This document shows, piece by piece, positions 45,234 to 54,791 of a DNA stretch of 64,000 bases. Both the position numbers and the translations under genes were made by a program. The DNA lies in contig NZ_CP152389.1 of the NCBI RefSeq assembly GCF_038806765.1, positions 1,302,001-1,366,000 on the forward strand. The letters run 5' to 3'. The notes beneath the pieces are model-generated. The model saw only the letters and a program-made list of their open reading frames with translations. It was not told where the DNA came from and searched no databases. Source of the stretch: Mucilaginibacter sp. CSA2-8R (GTDB taxonomy: Bacteria; Bacteroidota; Bacteroidia; Sphingobacteriales; Sphingobacteriaceae). Positions within the stretch are counted from its first letter, which is position 1. Every line of letters starts with the position of its first letter.

Positions 45234-48200
45234 TTAGTCGGCCAGTTGGCGCAAGTCAACTGGCACTACGCGCGAAATACCTTGTTCAACCATAGTTACA
45301 CCGTAAACAATATCGGTGCTGGCTATGGTTCTTTTATTATGCGACACGATGATAAATTGTGAGCCGGAAGAGAATTTGCGGATGATGTTATTGAACTTAT
45401 CAATATTGGTATCATCGAGTGGAGCATCAACCTCATCAAATATACAGAAGGGGGCGGGTTTTAACAGGTAGAGTGAAAATAAGATAGCGGTAGCCGTAAG
45501 CGTTTTTTCGCCACCTGATAACTGGTTGATAGACAATGGTCGCTTACCTTTAGGCTTAGCTATTATATCGATGTCCGATTCCAATGGGTGATTCGGATTC
45601 GTCAGAATCAGATCGCATGAATCCTCTTCATTAAAAAGTGAGCGGAATACCTTGATGAAGTTTTCGCGTACCATGGTAAATGCCGCCATGAATTTCTCGC
45701 GGGCCGTGTCGTCAATTTCCTGGATGGTAGAAAGCAATGAGGCCTTAGCTTCCATCAAATCTTTTTTCTGCAACTGGATAAACTCGTATCGGTCATTCAT
45801 TTCCTTAAACGCTTCGAGCGCCATGGGGTTAATGGCGCCAAAATCATCCAGTTGCTTTTTGAGTTTTTCGGTGCGTTCGCGTAAATCCTGTTCTTTTTCG
45901 TTGGCTGGTATTTCTGTTTCCAGCAAATCATTGATATCAATGTTAAACTCTACCGCCAGTCGCTCCTTTAAAGCATTTAATTCCAGTTTCAGGTCGTTAC
46001 GCTTATCCTTTAATTCATTTTCAATTACGTCGGCTTGGTCTTTTTGCCGGCGCAATTGGCTAACCGCGTTTTCTGTTTCGGTAATCTGCCCTCGCAAGGC
46101 ATAGTAGTCCTGCTCGGCAGCACGGGTGGCCTGTTCAAGTTCTTCACGCTGGCTATACATTTCCAGCAGTTCGTCGTCCGAAAAATCGGTTTGCTTTAAG
46201 GTTTCCAGTAAGGCAGCCTGCACTTTTTCCATCTCGGCAGTATTGTTATTCAGCCTAACCTCAAGGCTGTCCTGCTGCGTTTCGCGGTACTCCAGGTCTT
46301 TAATTAACCCTGAAACCTTATTTTGCTGCTGGTGAAAACGGATGTTCTCCTGGTTGAACGCATTGCTTTGTACCGTGGTGTACTCGTTAAGTTCATTAAA
46401 GGCCTGTTGCTTGTCCAGCAATAAGTCGCTCTGTATTTCTTTCTGAGTTCTTAATTCGGCTAATTGAGGTTGTAGCTGATGCTCCTGAGCCTGGATATCG
46501 CTTATTTTGCTGGCAATGTCTTCTTTGCGGTTGCGGCTGTTGGTTATAAAGGTTTCGTATTGTTCGCGCCGGGTAGTTACGGTAACCAACTCGGTATGGA
46601 GACGGTTAAGTTCCTGTTGCTTTTGCTGTATTTCGGCTGCCCGTCCTGACGACTTTAGCGCGGTAAGTTTACTTTGCAGCGTTTCAATCCCGGATTTGTA
46701 AGCAGCAATTTGTTGCTCAAACTGCCGTATATCTTTAGCCAGATTTTCGAGGTTTTTGGCCCGGCCTATCCGCTTGCCCTCAAACAAGCCTACCGACCCG
46801 CCAGCCATGCTAAATACCGACTTGCTGAACCTGCCGCTTTTGCCTAATAATACTACACCTTGTGGTACAGGCGTGCTATTCAAATCACTTTCATTGGTGT
46901 CATTTACCAGATACACATTGCGCAAAATATAATTACACAATGGCCGGTAACGTGTTTCGGTTTCTATAACCTGTAAGGCCGGTACCCAACCCTCGGGTGC
47001 TGCATTAGGCTCTATAGCAGGCAACGCCGCATAATGCTTTAAGATAAAGAACTGTGCCCTGCCTCTGGATGCATTACGCAACAGGTTAATGGCTTTAATG
47101 GCATTATCGTAATCTTCCACTACGAAATAGTTCATCAACGGCTCCAGATAGTTCTCAATGGCTACCCGGTATTCCTCGCGACAGAACAAAATATCGCTGA
47201 ATAAAGTGATACTCTTAGCCCAATCGCCGTGTTTTTTTAAGAACCGAATTGATTCAGGAAAGCCTTCCAGGTTATCAACCAAACTTTTGGTCAGGTTGTA
47301 CTCGTTTTGCTTGGCATCCAACTGGCGGCTATGTTGCGATAGCTGTTCGCGGGTATCGGCAATAAAGCCCTCTGTTTCTTTAATCTGGAGTTGCAACTGA
47401 TTTTCAAACTCTACCGCCAGTTGGTGCTCGTCTTTGGCTGTTTCGGTACGGTATTCGAGCTCGGTTACCAACTGGTTAAAGTGCGATAACTCTACCTCGC
47501 GGCTGGCTGTATCTTCCATATTACGCTGGCTTTCCTGTTCCAGGGCCTGCTGTTGGATACGTAAAATGTCTAATTCTTTTTCGGTTTGATAAATCTGGTT
47601 CTGGAGCCGGTTGTTGATGCTGGTCAGCTCGTTGAGTTCGGTGCGCGCGTCCGTTTGTTCCGAGCGTAATTCGTCAACGGCCTGTTTTAGGTCGTCTACC
47701 TTATCACGAATAATTTCCAGGTTTTCTTCTTCCTGCATTTTCTCTTCGCTCAGCCGTTTAATGTAGTACAGCACATGGTTAAGCTGGTTACGGTCGCGTT
47801 CCAGCTCCTCGGTAAGGCGAGCTTCTTTATCGCGCTGAAACTTAAGCTGCTCGTTTTTGATTTTCTTTTCGCTCTCGTAAGCCCGTATTTTGGCCACAAA
47901 CTCGTTAGTAGCTTTTTGCTGAACTGATAGGTTTTTCTCGCGTGTCAGGTTGTCCAGCTTTTGTTGCTGCAGGGCTGCCTCCAGGGTGTCAATCTTGGCA
48001 ACTATGCCAAAACGTTCTTCGCGATGCTTTTGCTCCTGCTCCTCAATACGCAGCAGTGAGTCGCTGAATGATGCAATGCGGAATGAGGCCAGCATGATGC
48101 TGAGCGATTTGTATTGCTCTTTGAGCCGGTAATAGCGCTCCGTTTTTTTAGCCTGATTCTCGAGCGTTTTCAGGTTTTTTTCAATTTCAAAGAGTAAATC

Positions 48201-48776
48201 ATGTACGCGCTCCAGGTCAGCTTCGGTATCTTTAAGCTTATTAAAGGTTTGCTTTTTGCGGACTTTGTATTTTGATATGCCGGATGCTTCTTCGAACAAA
48301 TTACGGCGCGAACCCTCTTTGTTGGTAATAATCTCATCGATCATTTTAAGCTCGATGATCGAGTAGGAGTCTGAACCTATGCCGGTATCTAAAAAAAGGT
48401 CGGTAATGTCTTTAAGGCGGCACTGCACATCATTGAGGCGGTACTCGCTTTCGCCGGTACGGTAGAGTTTGCGGGTTAGGGTAACCTGCGAAAAATCGGT
48501 AGGCAAAATGTTTTTGGTATTATCAAAAGTAAGTGATACCTCGGCGAGGTTAGCAGGTTTGCGGCTTTTAGTACCGTTAAAGATGATGTTCTCCATCTTC
48601 TCCGACCGCAGTGCACGGGTGCTCTGCTCGCCCAATACCCAGCGGATAGAATCAACTACGTTGGATTTGCCGCAGCCATTAGGGCCTACAATGGCCGTAA
48701 CCCCTTCGTTAAAGTTAATCGTAATTTTATCGCCAAAGCTCTTAAAGCCTTTAACCTCTAACTTTGTTAACTGCAT
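45234..48776 (-). CDS. smc: Chromosome segregation ATPase SMC
   Basis: A full-length 1180-residue SMC. Walker A GPNGCGKS is at residues 31-38, followed by IRWVLGEQS. Long coiled coils flank a hinge (about 500-670). The C-terminal head has the LSGGEKTLTATAILFSLYLLKPAPF signature and Walker B FCIFDEVDAPLDD. It organises the chromosome with ScpA/ScpB, which are not in the window. A short hairpin (45241-45264) falls in its last codons. The nearest upstream gene on this strand, phzF-like, ends 176 bases away, so it has its own promoter. Confidence 0.98.
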   Translation of the reverse strand: MQLTKLEVKGFKSFGDKITINFNEGVTAIVGPNGCGKSNVVDSIRWVLGEQSTRALRSEKMENIIFNGTKSRKPANLAEVSLTFDNTKNILPTDFSQVTLTRKLYRTGESEYRLNDVQCRLKDITDLFLDTGIGSDSYSIIELKMIDEIITNKEGSRRNLFEEASGISKYKVRKKQTFNKLKDTEADLERVHDLLFEIEKNLKTLENQAKKTERYYRLKEQYKSLSIMLASFRIASFSDSLLRIEEQEQKHREERFGIVAKIDTLEAALQQQKLDNLTREKNLSVQQKATNEFVAKIRAYESEKKIKNEQLKFQRDKEARLTEELERDRNQLNHVLYYIKRLSEEKMQEEENLEIIRDKVDDLKQAVDELRSEQTDARTELNELTSINNRLQNQIYQTEKELDILRIQQQALEQESQRNMEDTASREVELSHFNQLVTELEYRTETAKDEHQLAVEFENQLQLQIKETEGFIADTREQLSQHSRQLDAKQNEYNLTKSLVDNLEGFPESIRFLKKHGDWAKSITLFSDILFCREEYRVAIENYLEPLMNYFVVEDYDNAIKAINLLRNASRGRAQFFILKHYAALPAIEPNAAPEGWVPALQVIETETRYRPLCNYILRNVYLVNDTNESDLNSTPVPQGVVLLGKSGRFSKSVFSMAGGSVGLFEGKRIGRAKNLENLAKDIRQFEQQIAAYKSGIETLQSKLTALKSSGRAAEIQQKQQELNRLHTELVTVTTRREQYETFITNSRNRKEDIASKISDIQAQEHQLQPQLAELRTQKEIQSDLLLDKQQAFNELNEYTTVQSNAFNQENIRFHQQQNKVSGLIKDLEYRETQQDSLEVRLNNNTAEMEKVQAALLETLKQTDFSDDELLEMYSQREELEQATRAAEQDYYALRGQITETENAVSQLRRQKDQADVIENELKDKRNDLKLELNALKERLAVEFNIDINDLLETEIPANEKEQDLRERTEKLKKQLDDFGAINPMALEAFKEMNDRYEFIQLQKKDLMEAKASLLSTIQEIDDTAREKFMAAFTMVRENFIKVFRSLFNEEDSCDLILTNPNHPLESDIDIIAKPKGKRPLSINQLSGGEKTLTATAILFSLYLLKPAPFCIFDEVDAPLDDTNIDKFNNIIRKFSSGSQFIIVSHNKRTIASTDIVYGVTMVEQGISRVVPVDLRQLAD

Positions 48777-48952
48777 TGATGCGCAATCGTATCCTAACTA
48801 ATAGTTTAATCATCAAAGTAACGAAAAAACTAAGATTTTTGGTATAGATTAGGGCATCGATTTCAAAAAGTTGGTTGTACAACAACGGTTGACAGTTGCG
48901 TGTAAGTAAGCAGCTTACTAGTTTCATAACAACTCAGATGTTGCTATTTTTT

Positions 48953-49738
48953 CTAAATATAAATCTCCCCCTTTAAATAAGTCACTGCCTCGCCGCTCAT
49001 CAAAACGCGGTCGCCTTTGTGCTCGCACCATAATTCGCCTTTGCGGGCAGAAAGCTGGTAGGCATGCAAGTGGGTTTTACCTAATTTTTCGGCCCAGTAA
49101 GGGATGAGGTTACAATGTGCCGAGCCGGTAACCGGATCTTCGGGAACACCTGCGGCTGGGGCAAAAAACCGGGACACAAAATCAACATCTTTACCTGGAG
49201 CAGTGATAATGATACCAACGGCGTCTACCTTGCTCAATAAAAAATGATTGGGCTGCATATCAATAATATCCTGCTCATTTTCATATACCAAAAAGTAGTC
49301 GCGCGAGCGTAATACGTGCACCGGCATTTTATTTTCCAATCCTTCTAACAATCCCTCAGGCATTTCGGCCGGGTAGGGAGGGCGTGATGGGAAGTCGAGC
49401 GTGTATAGATTGCCGTTTTTAGTCACTTTCAATGTCCCGGCCTTTTGGGTTTCAAAATGAATAGCTTCCTCGGTGTAACCTAATTCTGTAAAAATAATAT
49501 GCGCGGTTGCCAAGGTAGCATGTCCGCATAAGTCTATTTCATACTCGGGTGTAAACCAGCGTAGGTGATAGCCACTGGTTGTTTTTACAAAAAATGCAGT
49601 TTCGGCCAGGTTATTTTCGATGGCGATTTTTTGCATAGTTTCGTCGGGCAGCCATTCGGCTAAAGGGCATACCGCTGCCGGGTTGCCGCCAAACAATTGG
49701 TTGGTAAAGGCATCAGCCTGATAGATAGGTATAGTCAT
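48953..49738 (-). CDS. PhzF family isomerase/epimerase
   Basis: A 261-residue PhzF-like two-lobed diaminopimelate-epimerase fold. It starts with IPIYQADAFTNQLFGGNPAAVCPL. The catalytic-loop Glu lies in NNLAETAFF, with HLRWFTPEYEIDLCGHATLATAHI, and the second lobe has FFAPAAGVPEDPVTGSAHCNLIPYWAEKLGK. In phenazine producers PhzF isomerises dihydro-hydroxyanthranilate, but most stand-alone homologues have unknown substrates and no phz genes are nearby. It overlaps the ABC ATPase stop by four bases (ATGA). Confidence 0.92.
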   Translation of the reverse strand: MTIPIYQADAFTNQLFGGNPAAVCPLAEWLPDETMQKIAIENNLAETAFFVKTTSGYHLRWFTPEYEIDLCGHATLATAHIIFTELGYTEEAIHFETQKAGTLKVTKNGNLYTLDFPSRPPYPAEMPEGLLEGLENKMPVHVLRSRDYFLVYENEQDIIDMQPNHFLLSKVDAVGIIITAPGKDVDFVSRFFAPAAGVPEDPVTGSAHCNLIPYWAEKLGKTHLHAYQLSARKGELWCEHKGDRVLMSGEAVTYLKGEIYI

Positions 49739-50397
49739 TTGCGGGATTGATTATAGCTAAGATAGCCGTAAGTTATCAACTCTTCCGGGTGTTTTATCAA
49801 TTTTGTAACGCCGTTTTGTAACAAATACACTTTGTCGCTTACATCCAGTATATTTTCATATTGGTGATCGGTTACAATAAATCCTTTATAAACAGAACGT
49901 TTACGTATAATGGCTTTTATCTCTTCGGCCTGTACCGGCGAGATATGTGTAAACGGCTCATCGAGTAAAATATAACTGGCTTTACTGTATAAAAGCATCA
50001 GCGTTTCGAGCTTGCGAAGTTCGCCGCCCGAAAGCTGGCTGGGTTTCTGATTTTTAAACTGCTGATAAACATCAAGCGCAGTAAACTCATCCCAGGCTTG
50101 ATGGTCAACCAGCATGGGCGCCAGCTGGCAAATGGGTATTTGTTTGGGCAAATAATTTTGCTGCGGTAGGTAGGCAATGGTGTTATTGGTATATCCTGTT
50201 TCAATTACTTTATCGTCAGCATTGATATGCTTATAGCTGGGCATTACGGTACCAAATATGATTTTTAATAAACTGGATTTGCCGCTGCCATTACGGCCGA
50301 GCAATCCGGTAATACAGCCGGGCCGGCAATCCAGATAAACATCATGCAGTATTTTCCGGCCCTGATATTCTAACTGGACACTGTCTATTTTGAGCAT
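49735..50397 (-). CDS. ABC transporter ATP-binding protein
   Basis: Start set at the Met at 50397 (MLKIDSVQLEYQGRKILHDV). The 220-residue ATPase has Walker A GRNGSGKS (34-41), YLPQQNYLPK in the Q-loop region, signature LSGGELRKLETLMLL, Walker B YILLDEPFTHISP and the VTDHQYENIL switch. It overlaps the upstream two-helix membrane protein gene by 13 bases and is coupled to phzF downstream. The only local membrane candidate is that 107-residue protein, so the transporter may be unusually small or use a distant permease. Confidence 0.9.
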   Translation of the reverse strand: MLKIDSVQLEYQGRKILHDVYLDCRPGCITGLLGRNGSGKSSLLKIIFGTVMPSYKHINADDKVIETGYTNNTIAYLPQQNYLPKQIPICQLAPMLVDHQAWDEFTALDVYQQFKNQKPSQLSGGELRKLETLMLLYSKASYILLDEPFTHISPVQAEEIKAIIRKRSVYKGFIVTDHQYENILDVSDKVYLLQNGVTKLIKHPEELITYGYLSYNQSRK

Positions 50398-50708
50398 GGT
50401 ATGCAAGGTGAGAAATGAAGGCAAAGAGACGTTACGAGCGAGAAAGCTATAAGGTCGGCTGTAAACGTGATAGTGTACAATTTAATTACCCCGTGCCCGG
50501 CATTACGATAGTAGTCATAAACATAGCTGCTAAAATGATACCTGAAAAACACTGCACTTGCATATCCAAAAAGCTTGGTAAACAAGCTGAATAGTATGGC
50601 AGACAGGCCAAATATCATTAAAAACACTAGGGCAATAACGCTAAACAACAAATGGTACCACCAAAATGGCCGGTAAAATTGCAGCAGCAAATGGTATAAG
50701 TGAGACAT
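50385..50708 (-). CDS. Small two-to-three-helix membrane protein coupled to an ABC ATPase
   Basis: A 107-residue hydrophobic protein: N-terminal aromatic stretch (HLLLQFYRPFWWYHLLF), helix LLFSVIALVFLMIFGLSAILFSLF, a Tyr-rich loop (SSYVYDYYRN) and a final hydrophobic segment. I recognise no family. Its last 13 bases overlap the ATPase start, so co-translation suggests it is an ATPase partner or membrane tether. Confidence 0.65.
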   Translation of the reverse strand: MSHLYHLLLQFYRPFWWYHLLFSVIALVFLMIFGLSAILFSLFTKLFGYASAVFFRYHFSSYVYDYYRNAGHGVIKLYTITFTADLIAFSLVTSLCLHFSPCIPCSK

Positions 50709-50782
50709 AGCGTGACGGGTGAAAGCTGAGTATATACAACTTAAACCGGGGCGGCTTTATTGTACTTAATGCAACGCTTTAT

Positions 50783-51973
50783 TTAATTAGGTATCCAAAG
50801 TACCGAGTTGCCAGTACCGTATTCGTTTTGTTCGCGTTGCTTGTTGCCGGGGTCTAATATCCATCTACCGCCTGCCACAAATTTATAACGGTATTTACCC
50901 GGTTTTAAACGCATGCTGATGTGCCATTCATTGCCTTCGTGGGCCATGGTATAACCTGTAGGGTTCCAGTTGTTAAAGTCGCCTGCCAGGCGCACTTCGG
51001 GGCTATTGTTATAGCCTTTAAGCACAAAGGTGTGGTTGGGCGCAACAGATACAAAAGAATTATGGTTGTCGTCGGTGACGGACGAGTGCGGATTAGCCGG
51101 ATCTGTTAGCCATTGTCCATCAACCCAAAACTTATAGTCATAGTTGCCTTTAGGTAAAATAAGCGACGCTGCCCAGCCATTAGCTGTTTTTTTAAGCCGG
51201 GTACTGGTGGGGTTCCAATTGTTGAAGCTACCGGCCACAAAAACGTTTTGGGCGTTAGTATAGCCGTTAATTTTAAAGGTAACATTTTCGCCAAGACTTA
51301 CTACTGATACGGGTTCGTTTTTGTATTTTGATTGGGTTGCGTTAGCTGGGTCTGTCATCCACCGGCCATCCTTCATAAAGCGGTATAGGTGGGTGCCCTC
51401 ATGCAGATAAAGTTGCTTTTCCCAATGGTCGTTTTTAAAAGTCATCACCAGCTCGTTAGCGTTCCAGCCATTAAAGCTGCCGGCTACCGATATACGGCGT
51501 GCTGATGGATTGCCTGCCAGCTTAAAAGTATAGTTATAGCGAAAATAGATTGAGTTGTATTCGCCCCAGCCGTCTGCCTCTGTAAGATTGTTTTCCAAAT
51601 CGCGTGTCCACCGGCCGTTGATGATGTATTTGTAAGCATAAACACCCGGTTCCAGTTTTACATCGCTTACCCAGCCGCTGTCGGTACGCGTCATCAAACC
51701 TTGTTGGGTAGTCCATTCGTTAAAACTGCCGGATAATTGTACGCGCCTTACATTGGTATTGCCCGGTAAAAAGAAACGTGTTAAACCCGATGGTAGCTCG
51801 CGCACGGTAACTTTAGAAAACTTGTTCACTCCATAAGCTACATCACCTGGGTAGCCCGGATCTGATTTGGCAACAGCGGACGATGCATAGCGCATAGCCT
51901 TACCGAACTGCAATTGCGGAACAATGCAAAACGTCAACAAGACTATAATGTATGGAGTAAGCCGCCTTAACAT
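50783..51973 (-). CDS. Secreted protein with four glycogen-binding-type (AMPK1-CBM/CBM48-like) repeats
   Basis: Start set at the Met at 51973 (signal segment LTPYIIVLLTFCIVPQLQF). The 396-residue product has four tandem E-set modules (about 63-145, 148-230, 232-312, 314-396). Each shows a V-x-x-x-GSFNxWN motif, then a GxYxYKFxxxGxWxxDP motif. Such modules bind alpha-glucans or act as interaction domains. No catalytic domain is present. It starts four bases after the aspartyl protease stop, so the two are co-expressed. Confidence 0.85.
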   Translation of the reverse strand: MLRRLTPYIIVLLTFCIVPQLQFGKAMRYASSAVAKSDPGYPGDVAYGVNKFSKVTVRELPSGLTRFFLPGNTNVRRVQLSGSFNEWTTQQGLMTRTDSGWVSDVKLEPGVYAYKYIINGRWTRDLENNLTEADGWGEYNSIYFRYNYTFKLAGNPSARRISVAGSFNGWNANELVMTFKNDHWEKQLYLHEGTHLYRFMKDGRWMTDPANATQSKYKNEPVSVVSLGENVTFKINGYTNAQNVFVAGSFNNWNPTSTRLKKTANGWAASLILPKGNYDYKFWVDGQWLTDPANPHSSVTDDNHNSFVSVAPNHTFVLKGYNNSPEVRLAGDFNNWNPTGYTMAHEGNEWHISMRLKPGKYRYKFVAGGRWILDPGNKQREQNEYGTGNSVLWIPN

Positions 51974-51977
51974 GAGG

Positions 51978-52952
51978 TTAGTGATTGTAAATGTACATTT
52001 CCAGTTCTTTTTTGACGAAGTTAATAGTGAAAATACCCCGGGTAAAAAAGTCATATCCTAAAACCGCATCTACCGAAAGCCCATAAGCCCTGCCTAAATG
52101 ATTCAAGTCGGTTATGATAATCCTGTTGTTTCTGAACAGGTAGTTGCCAATCACCATCTGGTCAAAGTTGGCATATACCAGGGCTTTGCCGGTGCCACCC
52201 ACACCCACAATGGCCGATTTGTTAATGGGCTGCATCACGCTCATCACTGCCTTCGGGCAATCTTTTGAAAGCAGATTACTTTCGGCACCGGTATCAAAAA
52301 CAAACCAGGTAGTTTTGTCGGCAATGGACCCCTTTATAAACATTACATCGTTCATGTACTTGAAGTCTGTGCGCATATCCGGTGATTGAAAAGCCCGTTG
52401 GCCTGCAGGTATCTCACTTTTACTGTCCAGTTTGTGTAAGTACAGCACGTTATGGAAAAGATCAATGGTGATGGCCATTTTGCAAAATAGCTGCGTGCCT
52501 ATAATACCCAATACTTTAATCTTCTTGGTGTTTTCAATGGCTGATAAATCACAAACATCGGCAGGAAGCCTTTTGTACTTTATATCTAAGCCTAATAAAA
52601 AGTTACTGACCTGGGTGCGAAAGGTGCCTGTCGATGCTCCGTTCACACCGGTGGCTTCCTGGTCGCCTACGTGTGGCATGTCTCTAAAGTAAGTGGCGTT
52701 GAGCACCAGGTAAGGCGCACCGGTATCAAGCACAAAGTTACCGGCAACCGAATCAACCTGAGCTTCTACCACAATCAGATTCCCTGCCCTTTTTATCGGA
52801 ATGATCACCGTTTTTAAATCGTCAGCAAAAATGGGTTCGATAACGGGCGAAGCTGAATTTGCACGATGTTCTATAATAATGGCTGGCTTTGCACTTGCCT
52901 TGCTACCTAGCAAGAGTGAAAGCAGCATTAATATAAAGCATAGGTTGTGCAT
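51978..52952 (-). CDS. Secreted aspartyl protease-like protein with two DTG motifs
   Basis: A 324-residue protein with signal peptide (to about Ala21). Retropepsin-like motifs appear twice: Asp76 in NFVLDTGAPYLVLN and Asp220 in WFVFDTGAESNLLS, each followed by a hydrophobic-hydrophobic-Gly element (VLGIIGTQLF; VDAVLGYDFF). It thus resembles a duplicated bilobal aspartyl protease rather than a single-domain retropepsin dimer. The substrate is unknown. The CBM48-like gene follows after four bases. Confidence 0.82.
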   Translation of the reverse strand: MHNLCFILMLLSLLLGSKASAKPAIIIEHRANSASPVIEPIFADDLKTVIIPIKRAGNLIVVEAQVDSVAGNFVLDTGAPYLVLNATYFRDMPHVGDQEATGVNGASTGTFRTQVSNFLLGLDIKYKRLPADVCDLSAIENTKKIKVLGIIGTQLFCKMAITIDLFHNVLYLHKLDSKSEIPAGQRAFQSPDMRTDFKYMNDVMFIKGSIADKTTWFVFDTGAESNLLSKDCPKAVMSVMQPINKSAIVGVGGTGKALVYANFDQMVIGNYLFRNNRIIITDLNHLGRAYGLSVDAVLGYDFFTRGIFTINFVKKELEMYIYNH

Positions 52953-53007
52953 CCGGTTGAAATATACCTATAAGACCGGCCTATTGCGTAATTAGTTACA
53001 CCGGCTC

Positions 53008-53709
53008 TTAAAAAAATGATAACTGAGCAGGGGAGGTGCCGGCAGCGTCAACGCGGATTTGGTTTACAAAAAGGTGAGCCTGCCGTGTAGGCTCGGGTAT
53101 GCGGTAGCCTTTCAGGCACTTTTTAATAACCTCTACGCTTTGTTCTAATGTTATTTGATGCCCCGGCGATATATAGATGGGATTGCAGTTTTTTTTGCTG
53201 CGCAGCGCCATGCCAATCACTTCCTGCTTATCATACATGGGGCTTTGAGCGTTAACTGCGTTGGCGGGTTCTTCGTATTTGCCAAATAAGCGGCTTTTAG
53301 CGCTGCCAATAGTAGGCGTATTAGTAATTACTCCAAAATGTGAAGCTATACCCATACGCCTGCGGTGAGCAATGCCCTGTCCGTCGAGCACCAACAGGTC
53401 AGGTTTAGTTTCCAATTTTTCCCAAGTCTCTAACAAAGCCGGTACTTCGCGAAAAGCCAGGAGGCCTGATATGTATGGAAAGGTGGTTCGGCTTATAGCG
53501 GATGCATGGCCAATTATTTCCATTTCCGGATATTTGAACAATACAATACCGGCGTATACCACTTCCGAATATTTATTGAAAGATATATCTGAACCGGCAA
53601 TAATGCGGATAGGTTTATCTAACGGCTTAATCTGTATTTGATGCCGTAGTTCTTGCTGGTAGGCAATGGCTTGCTCAGCATTCAGGCTTTCATATTCGGA
53701 TGGCTGCAT
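53008..53709 (-). CDS. nfi: Endonuclease V
   Basis: A 233-residue deoxyinosine-directed repair endonuclease of normal length. Catalytic acids can be placed as Asp41 (AGSDISF), Glu88 (AFREVP) and Asp109 (VLDGQGIAHRRRMG). PYISGLLAFRE and ASHFGVITNTPTIGSAKS are typical. It cleaves near deaminated adenine in DNA. It lies downstream of the sigma factor gene but is separated from it by a terminator. Confidence 0.95.
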   Translation of the reverse strand: MQPSEYESLNAEQAIAYQQELRHQIQIKPLDKPIRIIAGSDISFNKYSEVVYAGIVLFKYPEMEIIGHASAISRTTFPYISGLLAFREVPALLETWEKLETKPDLLVLDGQGIAHRRRMGIASHFGVITNTPTIGSAKSRLFGKYEEPANAVNAQSPMYDKQEVIGMALRSKKNCNPIYISPGHQITLEQSVEVIKKCLKGYRIPEPTRQAHLFVNQIRVDAAGTSPAQLSFF

Positions 53710-53726
53710 ACCTTATAAAAGCAAAA

Positions 53727-53753
53727 AAGCCCCTGGTTGTTTACCAGGGGCTT
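53727..53753 (-). terminator. Intrinsic terminator of the primary sigma factor gene
   Basis: AAGCCCCTGGT/ACCAGGGGCTT form an 11-bp stem with a 5-base loop; on the minus strand TTTTTT follows. It separates rpoD from the endonuclease V gene. Confidence 0.85.
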
Positions 53754-53766
53754 CGTATCATTAAGG

Positions 53767-54627
53767 TTAACCTAAATAAGATTTTAAAATTTTGCTTCGC
53801 GATGTGTGGCGTAAGCGTTGTAAGGCTTTATCTTTAATCTGACGTACACGTTCGCGGGTCAGGTTAAATTTCTCGCCAATTTCCTCAAGCGAAAGCGGAT
53901 GATTGGTGCCTAAGCCAAAGAACAAAACGATGATTTCGCGTTCGCGTTCTGTTAAGGTAGACAGCGAGCGTTTAATTTCTTCAGATAATGACTCGTTGAT
54001 CAGTATCGAGTCGGTGTTAGGCTCCTGGTTTTCGAGTACGTCTAAAAGTGTATTTTCTTCGCCCTGTACAAACGGTGCATCCATAGAAACATGGCGGCCG
54101 GAGTTGCTTAAGGTATCGGATATTTTGTCAACAGTAGTTTCCAGAATATCAGCTAACTCTTCTGGTGAAGGCTCGCGCTCATACTCTTGCTCCAATTTAG
54201 AAAATGCCTTGCTGATTTTGCTTAATGAGCCTACCTGATTTAAAGGTAAACGCACAATACGTGATTGCTCGGCAATAGCCTGTAAGATAGACTGACGAAT
54301 CCACCAAACGGCATATGAAATAAATTTGAAGCCTTTGGTTTCGTCAAAACGTTTGGCTGCTTTAATTAAACCCAGGTTACCTTCGTTAATTAAATCGCCA
54401 AGGGTTAGGCCTTGGTTTTGGTATTGTTTAGCTACGGATACCACAAAACGCAAGTTGGTTTTGGTTAAGCGTTCAAGTGCAGCTTGGTCGCCTTCGCGGA
54501 TCTTTTGGGCTAATATTACTTCTTCTTCGGCAGTTATCAGGTCAACCTTGCCAATCTCGTGTAAATACTTGTCGAGCGACTGGGATTCACGGTTGGTAAT
54601 GGACTGGGTTATTTTGAGTTGTCTCAT
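53767..54627 (-). CDS. rpoD: Primary sigma factor of RNA polymerase (RpoD/SigA type)
   Basis: A 286-residue sigma-70 protein with regions 1.2 to 4 but no region 1.1, as usual in Bacteroidota. Region 2 carries [41 protein letters not shown], region 3 [21 protein letters not shown], and region 4.2 [30 protein letters not shown]. It directs transcription from the TAnnTTTG promoters noted throughout the window. Own -7 box at 54667 and terminator at 53727. Confidence 0.97.
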   Translation of the reverse strand: MRQLKITQSITNRESQSLDKYLHEIGKVDLITAEEEVILAQKIREGDQAALERLTKTNLRFVVSVAKQYQNQGLTLGDLINEGNLGLIKAAKRFDETKGFKFISYAVWWIRQSILQAIAEQSRIVRLPLNQVGSLSKISKAFSKLEQEYEREPSPEELADILETTVDKISDTLSNSGRHVSMDAPFVQGEENTLLDVLENQEPNTDSILINESLSEEIKRSLSTLTEREREIIVLFFGLGTNHPLSLEEIGEKFNLTRERVRQIKDKALQRLRHTSRSKILKSYLG

Positions 54628-54666
54628 CTAATTGTTACCTCGATTCTTGTGTTAGAATTGAACGTG

Positions 54667-54674
54667 CAAAGGTA
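54667..54674 (-). promoter_or_regulatory. -7 box (TACCTTTG) of rpoD
   Basis: The minus strand reads TACCTTTG, matching TAnnTTTG, 40 bases upstream of the start codon. Confidence 0.5.
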
Positions 54675-54791
54675 TTAAATTCTCATGAAAAATTGTCATT
54701 TAATTTGACATTCACAATTATATTATATATAAAAACCTATGCATATCTATCAATATTGTATCATAAGTCGTACCAACTTGTTGATATCGAA

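Noticed and set aside
45652-48801. Several Ser/Cys-rich plus-strand frames of 60-150 residues
   Set aside because: All lie opposite the smc coding region with coiled-coil codon bias and have no separate signals.
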